NCBI GenBank assembly: GCA_963832875.1
Contig: CAWHWB010000007.1
Location: 248,001-312,000 of the forward strand
Direction: 5' to 3'
DNA length: 64,000 nt
DNA from: AP-15 sp963832875
Lineage (GTDB): Bacteria; Pseudomonadota; Alphaproteobacteria; ATCC43930; CGMCC-115725
The number at the start of each line of letters is the position of its first letter. The stretch's first letter is position 1. The notes beneath the pieces are model-generated. The model did not search any database, was not told the DNA's origin, and saw only the letters and a list, made by a program, of their open reading frames with translations. Of this stretch, positions 1 to 8,961 are shown piece by piece. The translations under genes were made by a program, and so were the position numbers.

Positions 1-38
1 GATCTTCTGGAATCACGGCGCGAGATAGGACAACGAAG

Positions 39-2087
39 CTGGAAAGCGCCGTCTTCGAAACCGTTTATACCGGCTGCGCGCTCGCCTTTCTGCTGATCGT
101 CGCGCTGATGGTGTTGCGCGGCCGGACCAGCAGGACCGGTTGGGCGATCGTTGGCTGCTGCCTGGTCTCGGCCATCTGGGCGCTGGCGACCGATGCCGCG
201 GCGATCCTGCCGACCGGCGTCCCGCCGCTGCTCGACACCCTCAGGCTCTCGGCCTGGCTGGTGTTCGCGGCGACGCTGGTGACCGCGCGCGCCGACGACG
301 GCTCCGAAGTCGGTCGGCGCTATCTGATCGCGGCCTTGGTCTTCTGCGCGGTGGCGATCGCGGGCGATTTGCGCACCCTGGTCTTCGGCAGCGACATTTG
401 GGGCCTTTACGCGCTGCTCTTGATGCGGGTCGGGTTCGGCGTCTTCGGATTGCTGACGATCGAGAATTTGTGGCGCAACACCGAGTCAGCCCGGCGTTGG
501 CAGGTCTGGCCATTGTGCCTCGGCCTCGGCTTTCTGTTCGCCTACGAGTTGTTTTTGTTCTCCGATGCCTTCATCACCCGCGGCCGGGTCGATCCGGGCC
601 TGGCGCTCGGCCGGGCGATCGCCGCCGGGTTCATGGCGCCGCTGCTGGCCCTGGCGATGGCGCGCAATCGCCAGTGGCGGGTCGATATCCACGTCTCGCG
701 ACAAGTGGTGCTGCATACCGCAACCCTGCTGGCGAGCGGCTGCTTTCTGTTGGCCGTGGCGATCGTGGCGATGCTGCTGCGCCGGTTTGGCGGCGATTGG
801 GGGTTGGTGCTGCAGCTGGCGATGCTGTTTGGCAGCATCGTCGTGCTCGCCACCGTGCTGACTTCGGGAAGCTTCCGGCAGCGTCTGAAATTCCTGATCT
901 CTAGGAATTTCTTCAGCCATCGCTACGACTATCGCGTCGAATGGCTCAAATTCATCAATCTCGTGTCCGAGCCGCGGCATGGCGACGAGCTCCAGGCCAG
1001 GATCATCCGCGCTCTGGCCGAATTCGTCGACAGCCCGGCCGGAATGCTGTGGTCGCGCAGCCCCGGTTTCGGCTACCGCCCGACCGCGGCGTGGCAGGTG
1101 CGCACCGAGTTCGGCGCCGCGGTGGCGAGCGAGGCATCGTTCGTTGCCGGGTTTCGCGACGGCGGCTGGATCCAGGAGCGCGTGCGCGATGTCGCGGCCG
1201 AGGCCGAGGGATGGCGGTTCGCCTCGCCACGGGCCTGGCTCGCCGTGCCGTTGTCGCATCGCCGCGAACTGGTTGGCTTTGTCGTGCTCGACCGCCCGAG
1301 CCATCCGGTCGAGCTCGATTGGGAGGCCTTCGAGTTGTTGCGCGCGGCCGGACGCCAAGCGGCGAGCTATCTGGCCGAGGAGCACTCGACCAAGGGCCTG
1401 CGGGAGGCCGAGCTGCTGACCGAATACAGCAAGCGCTTTGCCTTTGTGGTCCACGACATCAAAAATCTGGCCAGCCAACTCGGCTTGGTCGTGGCCAACG
1501 CGCGCCGCTATATCGAGGATCCCGAGTTTCGGCGCGACATGCTCCAGACCGTGGAGGATTCGGTCGCCCGCATGAACCACCTGCTCAACCAGCTGAAATC
1601 CGACCCGGCGACGCGGCCGATGGCGCTGCGCGACCCGGCGGCGATCGTCGCCACGGTCGCCGCCGATTTCGCCGCGGGCTCGGTCGTCGTCGAGACCGAC
1701 GGCAACAGCGCGGACCAGGTCGTGGCGATCGCTCCCGACCGGCTCCGCTCAGCCGTGACCCATCTGGTGCAGAACGCGCTCGACGCCTCGCCGCCGGGCG
1801 ATGCGGTCCGGGTCGAGGCGCGCCGGCTCGGCAGCCAGTTTCTGATCGATGTCGTCGATCGCGGCGCCGGAATGGACGAGGCGTTTATCCGCGACGGGCT
1901 GTTCCTGCCGTTCCGCTCGACCAAATCGGGCGGCTACGGCATCGGCGCCTTCCAGACCCGAGAACTGATCCGGGCCGCCGGCGGCGAGCTCGAAGTCATT
2001 TCGCAGCAGGGGGCCGGCACGACGATGCGGATCGTCCTGCCGCTAGTCCGCGAGGGCCAGCCTGCCGCGTCCTCAGCTGCGGGATAA
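39..2087 (+). CDS. prsK: PEP-CTERM system sensor histidine kinase PrsK
   Basis: Membrane sensor kinase thought to phosphorylate PrsR and so control PEP-CTERM/exosortase-A surface genes. A hydrophobic N-terminal half with about eight membrane segments is followed by a GAF-like region, a phosphoacceptor motif VVHDIKN (His472 counted from base 39) and an HATPase domain with VQNALDAS, DRGAGMD and GGYGIG boxes. The frame is open to the left edge. ATG108 lies inside the first membrane helix, so it is probably too late. CTG39 has an AGGA seven bases upstream and gives 682 residues, the usual length of this family, but an unseen start left of the window is possible. prsR begins four bases after the stop. 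The family assignment is secure; the start is not. Confidence 0.9.
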   Translation: MESAVFETVYTGCALAFLLIVALMVLRGRTSRTGWAIVGCCLVSAIWALATDAAAILPTGVPPLLDTLRLSAWLVFAATLVTARADDGSEVGRRYLIAALVFCAVAIAGDLRTLVFGSDIWGLYALLLMRVGFGVFGLLTIENLWRNTESARRWQVWPLCLGLGFLFAYELFLFSDAFITRGRVDPGLALGRAIAAGFMAPLLALAMARNRQWRVDIHVSRQVVLHTATLLASGCFLLAVAIVAMLLRRFGGDWGLVLQLAMLFGSIVVLATVLTSGSFRQRLKFLISRNFFSHRYDYRVEWLKFINLVSEPRHGDELQARIIRALAEFVDSPAGMLWSRSPGFGYRPTAAWQVRTEFGAAVASEASFVAGFRDGGWIQERVRDVAAEAEGWRFASPRAWLAVPLSHRRELVGFVVLDRPSHPVELDWEAFELLRAAGRQAASYLAEEHSTKGLREAELLTEYSKRFAFVVHDIKNLASQLGLVVANARRYIEDPEFRRDMLQTVEDSVARMNHLLNQLKSDPATRPMALRDPAAIVATVAADFAAGSVVVETDGNSADQVVAIAPDRLRSAVTHLVQNALDASPPGDAVRVEARRLGSQFLIDVVDRGAGMDEAFIRDGLFLPFRSTKSGGYGIGAFQTRELIRAAGGELEVISQQGAGTTMRIVLPLVREGQPAASSAAG

Positions 2088-2091
2088 TCAG

Positions 2092-3474
2092 ATGATCGCG
2101 CCGACCAAACCGTTGCTGATCGTCGATGACGACGACGGGCTGTTGCGCCAGCTTCGCTGGGCCTTTTCCGAGCACAAGGTGCATCCGGCGGGCAACCGTC
2201 GGGAAGCGATCGACACCATCAAAGAATATCCGGTCCCGGTGGCCATCCTCGATCTCGGTCTGCCGCCCGATCCGGACGGGGCCTCCGAGGGTCTGGCGAC
2301 ATTGACCGAGATCCGCGAATTCGCGCCCTCAACCAAAGTGATCATCGCCACCGGCAACGAGACGCGGGAACATGCGCTGCGAGCGATCGCGCTCGGCGCC
2401 TACGATTTCTACCAGAAGCCGATCGACATCGACGTGCTGCGGATGATCGTCGGCCGGGCCGAGCAGATGTTCGAGCTCGAGGCCGAAAACCGCAGGCTCA
2501 CCGAACTGGCGATGGCTTCGCCGATTGACGGGATCATCGCCAGCGGTCCGGAAATGCTGCGGGTGCTGCGCAACATTGAAAAGCTGGCGCCGACCGACGT
2601 CACCGTCCTGCTGCTCGGCGAAAGCGGCACCGGCAAGGAATTGCTCGCCCACGCGATCCACCGGCTCAGTCGACGCGCGCGCGGCCCATTCATCCCGATC
2701 AACTGTGCGGCGATCCCCGAGACGCTGCTTGAAAGCGAACTGTTCGGCCATGAAAAGGGCGCTTTCACCGGCGCGCTGCGGCAGACGATCGGCCGCATCG
2801 AGAGCGCGCATCGCGGCACGCTGTTTCTCGACGAGATCGGCGACGTGCCGCTGCCGATGCAGGTCAAGCTGTTGCGTTTCCTGCAGGACCAGATCGTCGA
2901 GCGGATCGGCGGGCGCAAGCCGGTGCAGGTCGACGTGCGGATCGTCTGCGCGACCAATCAGGACCTCGACCAGATGATGGCCGAAGGCCGCTTCCGCGAC
3001 GATCTGTTCTATCGGCTGAACGAGGTCAGCGTGCGCGTGCCACCGCTGCGCGAGCGCGCGGCCGATGCGGTCGCCCTCGCCAGCTTCTTTTTGCGACGCT
3101 ATGCCGGCGAATACGGCCGTGCGACGCGCGGCCTCGAACCCTCGGCACTTGCCGCGATCAAGGAATACTCCTGGCCCGGCAATGTGCGCGAGCTGGAAAA
3201 TCGCATGAAGCGGGCCGTGGTGATGACCGACGGACCGCTGGTTTCGGCCGGGGACCTCGACCTGGCGGCCGGCGATCTCGACTTGTCGAACGGCGAGGGC
3301 GAGGCAAAATCGCTCGATATCCGCCTGGCGCGGGCGCGCGCCGAGCGCGAGGTCATCCAAATGGCGCTGGTCCAGACCGGGTCGAACCTGTCAAAGGCGG
3401 CGAAGCTGCTCGGGATCAGCCGGCCAACTCTGTACGACCTGATGCAGCAGCACCAGCTCGGTCTCGAGGCGTGA
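2092..3474 (+). CDS. prsR: PEP-CTERM-box sigma-54 response regulator PrsR
   Basis: Sigma-54 activator of the NtrC type, 460 residues. The receiver domain (about 5-120) has the acidic cluster Asp12-15, phosphoacceptor Asp54 in ILDLGLPP, and Lys109 in YQKP. The AAA+ domain has Walker A GESGTGKE (176-183) and the sigma-54 contact loop GAFTGA (223-228). The C-terminus is a Fis-type helix-turn-helix (LSKAAKLLGISRPTLYDL). It lies four bases behind prsK, the order expected of a cognate pair in PEP-CTERM loci. By family knowledge it drives exopolysaccharide and PEP-CTERM genes from GG/GC promoters; I found no convincing such promoter upstream of the PEP-CTERM gene at 43.9 kb. Confidence 0.95.
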   Translation: MIAPTKPLLIVDDDDGLLRQLRWAFSEHKVHPAGNRREAIDTIKEYPVPVAILDLGLPPDPDGASEGLATLTEIREFAPSTKVIIATGNETREHALRAIALGAYDFYQKPIDIDVLRMIVGRAEQMFELEAENRRLTELAMASPIDGIIASGPEMLRVLRNIEKLAPTDVTVLLLGESGTGKELLAHAIHRLSRRARGPFIPINCAAIPETLLESELFGHEKGAFTGALRQTIGRIESAHRGTLFLDEIGDVPLPMQVKLLRFLQDQIVERIGGRKPVQVDVRIVCATNQDLDQMMAEGRFRDDLFYRLNEVSVRVPPLRERAADAVALASFFLRRYAGEYGRATRGLEPSALAAIKEYSWPGNVRELENRMKRAVVMTDGPLVSAGDLDLAAGDLDLSNGEGEAKSLDIRLARARAEREVIQMALVQTGSNLSKAAKLLGISRPTLYDLMQQHQLGLEA

Positions 3475-3486
3475 GACCAGGTCTTT

Positions 3487-3505
3487 AGGAAAGGGATCAG
3501 CCATG
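3487..3505 (+). promoter_or_regulatory. Strong Shine-Dalgarno and ATG out of frame with prsT
   Basis: AGGAAAGGG at 3487-3495 is followed after seven bases by ATG at 3503. This is the best ribosome-binding site between prsR and prsT, yet its frame runs into a 66-residue dead end. One extra base inside the 14-bp repeat unit at 3527-3540 would join it to the prsT frame. ATG3529, the first in-frame start, has no visible ribosome-binding site. Confidence 0.7.
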
Positions 3506-3526
3506 CCGCAGGCCCGCCGCCGACCC

Positions 3527-3600
3527 TCATGGCCCCGACTTCATGGCCCCGGCCGTCATGGCCCCGGCCCTCATGGCCCCGATATTCATGGCGATGCGGC
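3527..3600 (+). repeat. Tandem 15-bp repeat spanning the prsT start, one unit 14 bp
   Basis: The motif TCATGGCCCCG begins at 3527, 3541, 3556 and 3571, with a degenerate copy at 3586. Spacings are 14, 15, 15 and 15 bp, so the first unit is one base short. In the prsT frame the units encode SWPRP-like pentapeptides. In the other two frames they supply ATG-GCC-CCG starts (Met-Ala-Pro) or HGP repeats. Confidence 0.9.
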
Positions 3601-6600
3601 GCCTCCGTTGCCGCCCTCCTGGTCCTCGCGCAGCCGGCCGTCGCCGCGACCGAAGCGGCGGCGGTCAAGAGTGCCGACCAATATCTTGCCGCCGGCAAGC
3701 TGAAGGCGGCCGAGATCGAGCTGCGCAACGCCATTCGCCAATCGCCGCAGGACCCGCTGCTGCGGGCCAGGCTCGCACGCGTCTATCTGGCGCTCGGCGA
3801 CCCGGTTTCGGCCGAGCGCGAGGCCCGCGCCGCGCGGGAGCGCAACGGCGCCGAGGCGGATTATCTGCCGGTGCTGGCCGACGCCCTCTTGCGTCAGGGC
3901 AAGTTCGGCGACCTCTCCGATCTGGTCAAGCCGGACAATCGGCCGCCCGCCCTGGAGAGCAAGGTGCGCACGGCGCTCGGGATCGCGGCGGCCGGCCTCC
4001 AAGACCGCAACAAAGCCGTGGCCCTGTTGCGCGACGCGATCCGGCTCGATCCGAAGGCGGTGCCGCCCAAAATCACCTTGGCGCGGCTGCTGGCGACGTC
4101 AAACCCGGCCGAAGCGAACACGCTGCTGGCTCAGGCTATGGCCATCGATCCGCATTCGGTCGAAGCGCTTCAGGTCGAGGGCGAGATGGCACGAGCCCAC
4201 GGCGACCTCAAAACCGCGATGAGCCGTTTTGACGCGGCCCTAAAGCTCGACCCCAACAGCGTCCCGGTGCGTTTGAGCCGCGCCAGCCTCAACATCGGCG
4301 AAGGCAACTACCCGGCCGCGGACCAGGATCTCGCCCCGGTCCTCAGGGCCAGCCCCGATAATTTCATGGCCAACTACCTGCGTGGGCTCGAACGCGCCAA
4401 GCAAAAGCAATACGCGGCGGCGGACCAGATCTTCGACCGCATCTCGCCGTTGTTTCCCCACTTCCCTGCAGGCTATTATCTCCAGGGAGCGACCAAATTC
4501 GCGCTCGGTCAATACGCGCCGGCGGAGGACGCGCTCGACAAATACCTCGCCCAGGTGCCGGGCGACCCAAAGGGGGCGCGGCTCGCCGCCGCCGCGGCGC
4601 TGCGCCAGCACGCTCCGGACCGCGCCATCGACTATCTGAAGCCGATCGCCGCCAAATCGCCGGCCGACGCACAGACGCTGAGCTTGCTTGGCAACGCCTA
4701 TCTGGCGAGCGGCAAGCCCGAGCAGGCGCTCCAACAATACGATAAGGCGGCGGCGCTCGAGCCGGGAAACGCGGCGATCAATACGCAGATGGCCATTTCC
4801 GAGATCAGCGTGGGCCAAAGCAGTGCGGGCCTGTCCGAGCTCGAGCGGGTGTTCCAAACCCCCTCTGGCATCACCGTCGCCGGACCGACCCTGGTGCTGA
4901 GCCAACTGCGCGCCGGGCAGGTCGACAAGGCCGCGGCGGTCGCCGCCAAACTGGTCCAGCGCGATGCGAAGAACGCGCTCTATCAGACGTTGCTGGGGAT
5001 GGTCAAAGCCGCGCAGCACGATAACCCGGCGGCCGAGACCGCGTTTCGCGCCGCGCTGGCGCAGCAACCGAGCTTTGCCCCGGCGATGCGCGATCTGGCC
5101 CAGCTGTACCTGGCGACCGGCCGGCCGGCGGACGCACAGAAAGTCTATACCGACCAGCTCGCGAGAAAACCCGACGACGAAGCCGCTCTGCTCGGCCTGG
5201 CCGATATCGCCATCGCCCAAAAGAAATGGAGCGAGGCGACCGATTACATCAACCGTGCCCGCACCGCGGCGCCCGACGATACCGCGCCCGACCTCACCCT
5301 GGTGCGCGCCTACGAGCTGCAGCGGGATTGGGCAGACGCCAAAACCGTGGCCTCGGCGCTCAGCGCCCGATTCCCCTCCAATGTCACTGTCCTGGAGGCG
5401 CAGGCCGGGGCCCAGCTGGGGGCCGGCGATACCAACGGGGCGATCTCCAGCTACAAACGCGCGTACGAGCTGGCGCCGACTTCGCTGCCGATCTTGTCGC
5501 AATATCTGACCCTGCTCAATTCAGCGAAGTATTATCATGAGGCGCGCGGCGTTCTGCAGAAGGCGATCGATCGCGATCCCAAGAACCCAGATTTGAAGCT
5601 CGACCTGGTCAAGGTCACCGCAGAGCTCGACGGCGTGGATGCCGCGGTATCGTTGGCGAACAGCTATGCCTTGGCGGATCCGGCGAGCAACGCCTATGAT
5701 CTGTTGTCGGCGCAGCTCTACGAAAACGCGGGACGGTTCGGCGACGCCGCGGCCCTGCTCGAACAATCGGTCACCGCTCATCCGACCGACGATCCCCTGG
5801 CGATCGCGCTGGCCGAACTCGATGTTCGCACCGGGCATTTCGCCAAGGCCGAGGCGACGTTGACGCGCCGACTGGCCAACCCGCCAAAAGACCTCGCGGT
5901 GCGGGAGGTGCTCGGGCCGCTATATCTGGCCACCGGGCGAATTGACGATGCCAAAAAAATCTATGACCAGTTGTTGGCGCAGGCGCCGAACAACGTGCCC
6001 GGCCTGCTCGGCCTCGCTGACGTCGCCATCGCGCAAAAGAACTGGCCGCAGGCGGTCGACGACATCACCCGCGCGCGCGGCGCGGCGCCCAATGATGCCG
6101 CACCCGGGCTAAAGCTCGTCAACCTCTATGGCATGCGGCAGGATTGGAAGAATGCAACGGCCACAGCGGCGCAGCTGGCCGGCAAATTCCCCTCGAACCT
6201 CGATGTGCTCGATGCGCAGGCGCGCGCCGAAATCGGCGCCGGCGACCTGCAGGCCGCGATCGCGATTTACCAGCATGCCTACCAAATGGCGCCGAATTCC
6301 GCGCCGATCCTGTCGCGCTATGTCTCGGCGCTGAATGCCGCGAAGAATTACAAAGAGGCGCGCTCGGTGCTGCAGGCAGCGCTCGACCGCGCGCCGCAAA
6401 ATGCCGGCCTCAAGGGTGACCTGATCCGGGTCGAAGCGAAGATCGGCGGCCTTGACGCCGGGTTGGCAAAGGCTCGCGAATTTGCCAAAGCCGACCCGAA
6501 CAGCACGCTCTACGATCTGGTCTCGGCCGAACTCCTCGACAACGCCGGCAAGCGCAACGCGGCGATCGCGCTGCTCGACCAGGCGCTCAAGGCAAAGCCC

Positions 6601-7167
6601 GGCGACGACGGCCTCACCGCGGCACTGGCCCGCGTCTATAACCAAGCCGGCAATCTCAACCAGGCCATTGCACTCTTGAACGCCCGGCTCAAGGCCGCGC
6701 CAAAAGATTTTGCCATCGGCGCGACGCTGGCCTCGCTCTACCTGCAGAACAAGCAATACGATGCGGCGATCACCGAATACAACCAGGTGCTGAGCCTCCG
6801 CCCGGACGATGCGGCCTCGCTCAACAATCTCGCCTGGCTCTACCAGCAGCAAGGCGATCTGCCCAAGGCCCGCCAGCTGGCCGAGCGCGCGGTGGCGGCG
6901 GCGCCGAGCGCGGCGCAGATCGACGACACGCTGGGCTGGATCCTTTTGGCGCAAGGCGACACCGGCAAGGCGGTGACCTATCTGACCGCGGCCAACGTTT
7001 CGGCCCCCGCCGACCCGGCGATCCAATACCACCTGGCGGTCGCGCTCAACCGCGTCGGCCGTTCGACCGACGCGCAGTCGATGCTCGAAAAGCTGCTCGG
7101 CTCCGGCGCTTCCTTTGCCGAGAAGACGCAGGCGCAAAAGCTGCTGGCCGAGCTGAAACACAGCTGA
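3529..7167 (+). CDS. prsT: PEP-CTERM system TPR-repeat protein PrsT
   Basis: Exported tetratricopeptide-repeat protein of the PEP-CTERM system, thought to act in assembly or secretion of exopolysaccharide or sorted proteins. From ATG3529 it reads SWPRP repeats, then a Sec-like signal core (VAALLVLAQPAVAA) and TPR helices to the end. No lipobox cysteine is seen, although the family model describes lipoproteins. At 1212 residues it is about 300 longer than usual. Residues 526-797 and 798-1069 are a tandem duplication of period 272 residues (LYLATGR at both starts, SALSARFPSN matched by AQLAGKFPSN). The true start is probably ATG3503, out of frame by one base. It is the last gene of the prsKRT cluster. 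Confidence 0.88.
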   Translation: MAPTSWPRPSWPRPSWPRYSWRCGASVAALLVLAQPAVAATEAAAVKSADQYLAAGKLKAAEIELRNAIRQSPQDPLLRARLARVYLALGDPVSAEREARAARERNGAEADYLPVLADALLRQGKFGDLSDLVKPDNRPPALESKVRTALGIAAAGLQDRNKAVALLRDAIRLDPKAVPPKITLARLLATSNPAEANTLLAQAMAIDPHSVEALQVEGEMARAHGDLKTAMSRFDAALKLDPNSVPVRLSRASLNIGEGNYPAADQDLAPVLRASPDNFMANYLRGLERAKQKQYAAADQIFDRISPLFPHFPAGYYLQGATKFALGQYAPAEDALDKYLAQVPGDPKGARLAAAAALRQHAPDRAIDYLKPIAAKSPADAQTLSLLGNAYLASGKPEQALQQYDKAAALEPGNAAINTQMAISEISVGQSSAGLSELERVFQTPSGITVAGPTLVLSQLRAGQVDKAAAVAAKLVQRDAKNALYQTLLGMVKAAQHDNPAAETAFRAALAQQPSFAPAMRDLAQLYLATGRPADAQKVYTDQLARKPDDEAALLGLADIAIAQKKWSEATDYINRARTAAPDDTAPDLTLVRAYELQRDWADAKTVASALSARFPSNVTVLEAQAGAQLGAGDTNGAISSYKRAYELAPTSLPILSQYLTLLNSAKYYHEARGVLQKAIDRDPKNPDLKLDLVKVTAELDGVDAAVSLANSYALADPASNAYDLLSAQLYENAGRFGDAAALLEQSVTAHPTDDPLAIALAELDVRTGHFAKAEATLTRRLANPPKDLAVREVLGPLYLATGRIDDAKKIYDQLLAQAPNNVPGLLGLADVAIAQKNWPQAVDDITRARGAAPNDAAPGLKLVNLYGMRQDWKNATATAAQLAGKFPSNLDVLDAQARAEIGAGDLQAAIAIYQHAYQMAPNSAPILSRYVSALNAAKNYKEARSVLQAALDRAPQNAGLKGDLIRVEAKIGGLDAGLAKAREFAKADPNSTLYDLVSAELLDNAGKRNAAIALLDQALKAKPGDDGLTAALARVYNQAGNLNQAIALLNARLKAAPKDFAIGATLASLYLQNKQYDAAITEYNQVLSLRPDDAASLNNLAWLYQQQGDLPKARQLAERAVAAAPSAAQIDDTLGWILLAQGDTGKAVTYLTAANVSAPADPAIQYHLAVALNRVGRSTDAQSMLEKLLGSGASFAEKTQAQKLLAELKHS

Positions 7168-7490
7168 GTGCGGCCGCCACCCAGTTCCTCCCCGCGGGCG
7201 GGGCGGAGCTGGCGCGGTTGCCCTCAGCGAGCTTCGGGTTAGGGCTTCGGCTGCGCTTCGTTGACCCTTCGCAACCCCACCGAGAGGAGAGGGAAGGGCG
7301 AGGGGGCTGCTCTTCCAAAAGACCAGGCTACCGGGTACGCATCATACAACCGAATCCCGGCGTGCTCTCTCTTTCGTCGTCCCCGAAGGCGCGGGTCCAG
7401 GGCTCCAAGCGAGGTGCAGGTTCATCTGGGTACCCGCTTGCGCGGGTATAACGGCGAATTGGATGGGTCACGAATGTCAGGATTGTGCCA
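7168..7490. other. Intergenic spacer with hairpins after prsT
   Basis: No gene is seen. A GC-rich imperfect hairpin at 7182-7211 (arms CAGTTCCTCCCCGC and GCGGGGCGGAGCTG) lies just past prsT and may end its transcript, though no T-run follows. A perfect 7-bp stem at 7431-7448 (TACCCGC, loop TTGC, GCGGGTA) resembles short palindromic repeats scattered through alphaproteobacterial genomes. Confidence 0.5.
7431..7448. repeat. REP-like hairpin
   Basis: TACCCGC-TTGC-GCGGGTA, a perfect stem-loop between two convergent genes, followed by TAACGG. A related stem with the same TTGCGC core and a following TGACG occurs at 52357-52372. It may be a dispersed repeat or a bidirectional terminator without a U-tract. 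Confidence 0.5.
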
Positions 7491-8636
7491 CTAGGATGCG
7501 GTCCCGATCTCCTGCAGTAGTTTTTTCAGCTCATCGGCGAGATGTGGATCCGCTTCTCGACCGAGAATAGCTGAATCCGGCCCGGCTGGGCGGTCGCCAA
7601 CCGGAACCGACGCCGGCGCGCGTTCGAGTGCCGCCGTCAACGCCACAACCGCTTCCTCTAGGCGCGACACTCCGGCGGCATCGAGGGTGGGGCCGTCTGT
7701 CGCCGGCGGCTGATGCCGCTCGCTCTCACGGACCGCGGCCTCGAGCCCTTCGATCGCCGACCGCGTGCTGAGCGCGAGCCCGTCGGTAGTCGCCGACAGA
7801 TGCTCGATCGCGTCAAACAGCGCGCGCCGCCCATCCTCGAATACGCCGACCACCCGATCGGGGATCTGCAGCACCGAAGCGAGGGCGCCGTCGTCCTGGG
7901 CCGGGTTCGCCGCTGGCCCGGCTTCGAGCAGTTCGACCGCCCGGCGCAGCAGAGCAACCTCGACCGGCTCCGCCGGAAGCTGCGACAGCAGCTCGACCAA
8001 CGGCTCGACCGCGACATCGACGGCCAGCCGGCCGAGAACGGCGAGCAGGACCAGTCCGACCAGGATCAGCGCCGCCGGCACCGTCGGGATCCGCCCGGAC
8101 AGCTGCGGCAACGCCCCGTGCTGCTGGGCCACGCCCAATGCCGCCGCGCCGGTCAGCACGATCAGAGCGCTGAAAAAATGGCTGCGCGCCGCGCCAATAT
8201 GATAGAGCCGCGCCATCTCCCGCCGCGCCTCTTGCGGGCGAAACCGGCTCTGCACCACAATCGTCCGATCCGCCCTGGCCGACCGCCGCGGCGGGACGGC
8301 GAGCGCCGGCATCAGCCGCCGTAGCCCGCTCGCTTCAAACGCCGCGAACCAGCCGGACTGCGCCAACCAGTCGGGCTGCACCGGGCCGCGATGCACCGTT
8401 CCGCCGGCGACACGATGGCGAAGCAGCAGGCAGTTGACCACCAGGCTGCCCATCGTCAATAGGATCGCACCGAGCGCATAGCCGGCCAGCGCCGTCACCA
8501 CCAGCGCCGGCAGCAGCGGTATCAGCTTCGGCATGATTCCCGAATGCGCCGTCAGCGACAGCACCGGCATGGCCACGCCCACCGCAGCGGCAATGGCGAC
8601 GAACGCACTCGATAATACGATCATCCACGGCTTCAT
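7491..8636 (-). CDS. Unknown four-TM membrane protein
   Basis: Not recognised. From ATG8636 (AAGGA ribosome site nine bases upstream) it has 381 residues. Two membrane helices lie near 5-27 and 40-70, a loop of about 100 residues follows, then two more helices begin around SHFFSALIVLTGAAALG. A hydrophilic, helix-rich tail of about 170 residues ends in LKKLLQEIG. The two-loop-two arrangement with a long cytoplasmic tail recalls MotA/TolQ/ExbB-type channel proteins, but no diagnostic residues were identified and no ExbD/MotB-like partner is adjacent. It converges on prsT across a 323-base spacer. A longer frame reaches back to 8750 but lacks a ribosome site. Confidence 0.7.
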   Translation of the reverse strand: MKPWMIVLSSAFVAIAAAVGVAMPVLSLTAHSGIMPKLIPLLPALVVTALAGYALGAILLTMGSLVVNCLLLRHRVAGGTVHRGPVQPDWLAQSGWFAAFEASGLRRLMPALAVPPRRSARADRTIVVQSRFRPQEARREMARLYHIGAARSHFFSALIVLTGAAALGVAQQHGALPQLSGRIPTVPAALILVGLVLLAVLGRLAVDVAVEPLVELLSQLPAEPVEVALLRRAVELLEAGPAANPAQDDGALASVLQIPDRVVGVFEDGRRALFDAIEHLSATTDGLALSTRSAIEGLEAAVRESERHQPPATDGPTLDAAGVSRLEEAVVALTAALERAPASVPVGDRPAGPDSAILGREADPHLADELKKLLQEIGTAS

Positions 8637-8961
8637 TACGCGTCCTTGAATTCTCGCGGTAGCGCCCGCTCTGTCGCGCAATCTTCGGCATGCCAATTGG
8701 GCCATGCGGGTCCGGTTCGGCAACATCCGCGCTGCCATCGGCCTCGTCAAGACACCGGCCGGCGACCCTCAACGCTTACCGATGCGGTCCACCATCTGCC
8801 CTGACAATCGGCATCCTTGCCGGATTTTGAAGTCAACCGCAACCAAAGGCTGTTAGAATTTTACGAACATTTGAACGATTGCCGCCCGCAAGCGCCTTGG
8901 CGCCGCCCTTAAAATTATGCGCGGCCGCGATCATCGCGGCCTTGGCAACAGCCGGCGAGCG
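8637..8961. other. Spacer upstream of the unknown membrane gene
   Basis: No gene is seen. Bases 8820-8880 are clearly A/T-richer than the surroundings, and on the minus strand contain TTGACT, so a promoter for the gene ending at 7491 probably lies here. No convincing -10 box was found. Confidence 0.35.

Noticed and set aside
3527..3600. CRISPR-like array
   Set aside because: The 15-bp units are contiguous without spacers and no cas genes are present.
4240..5502. 420-codon minus-strand frame inside prsT
   Set aside because: Antisense to TPR repeats; the product has no recognisable domain. The same holds for 6109-7161.
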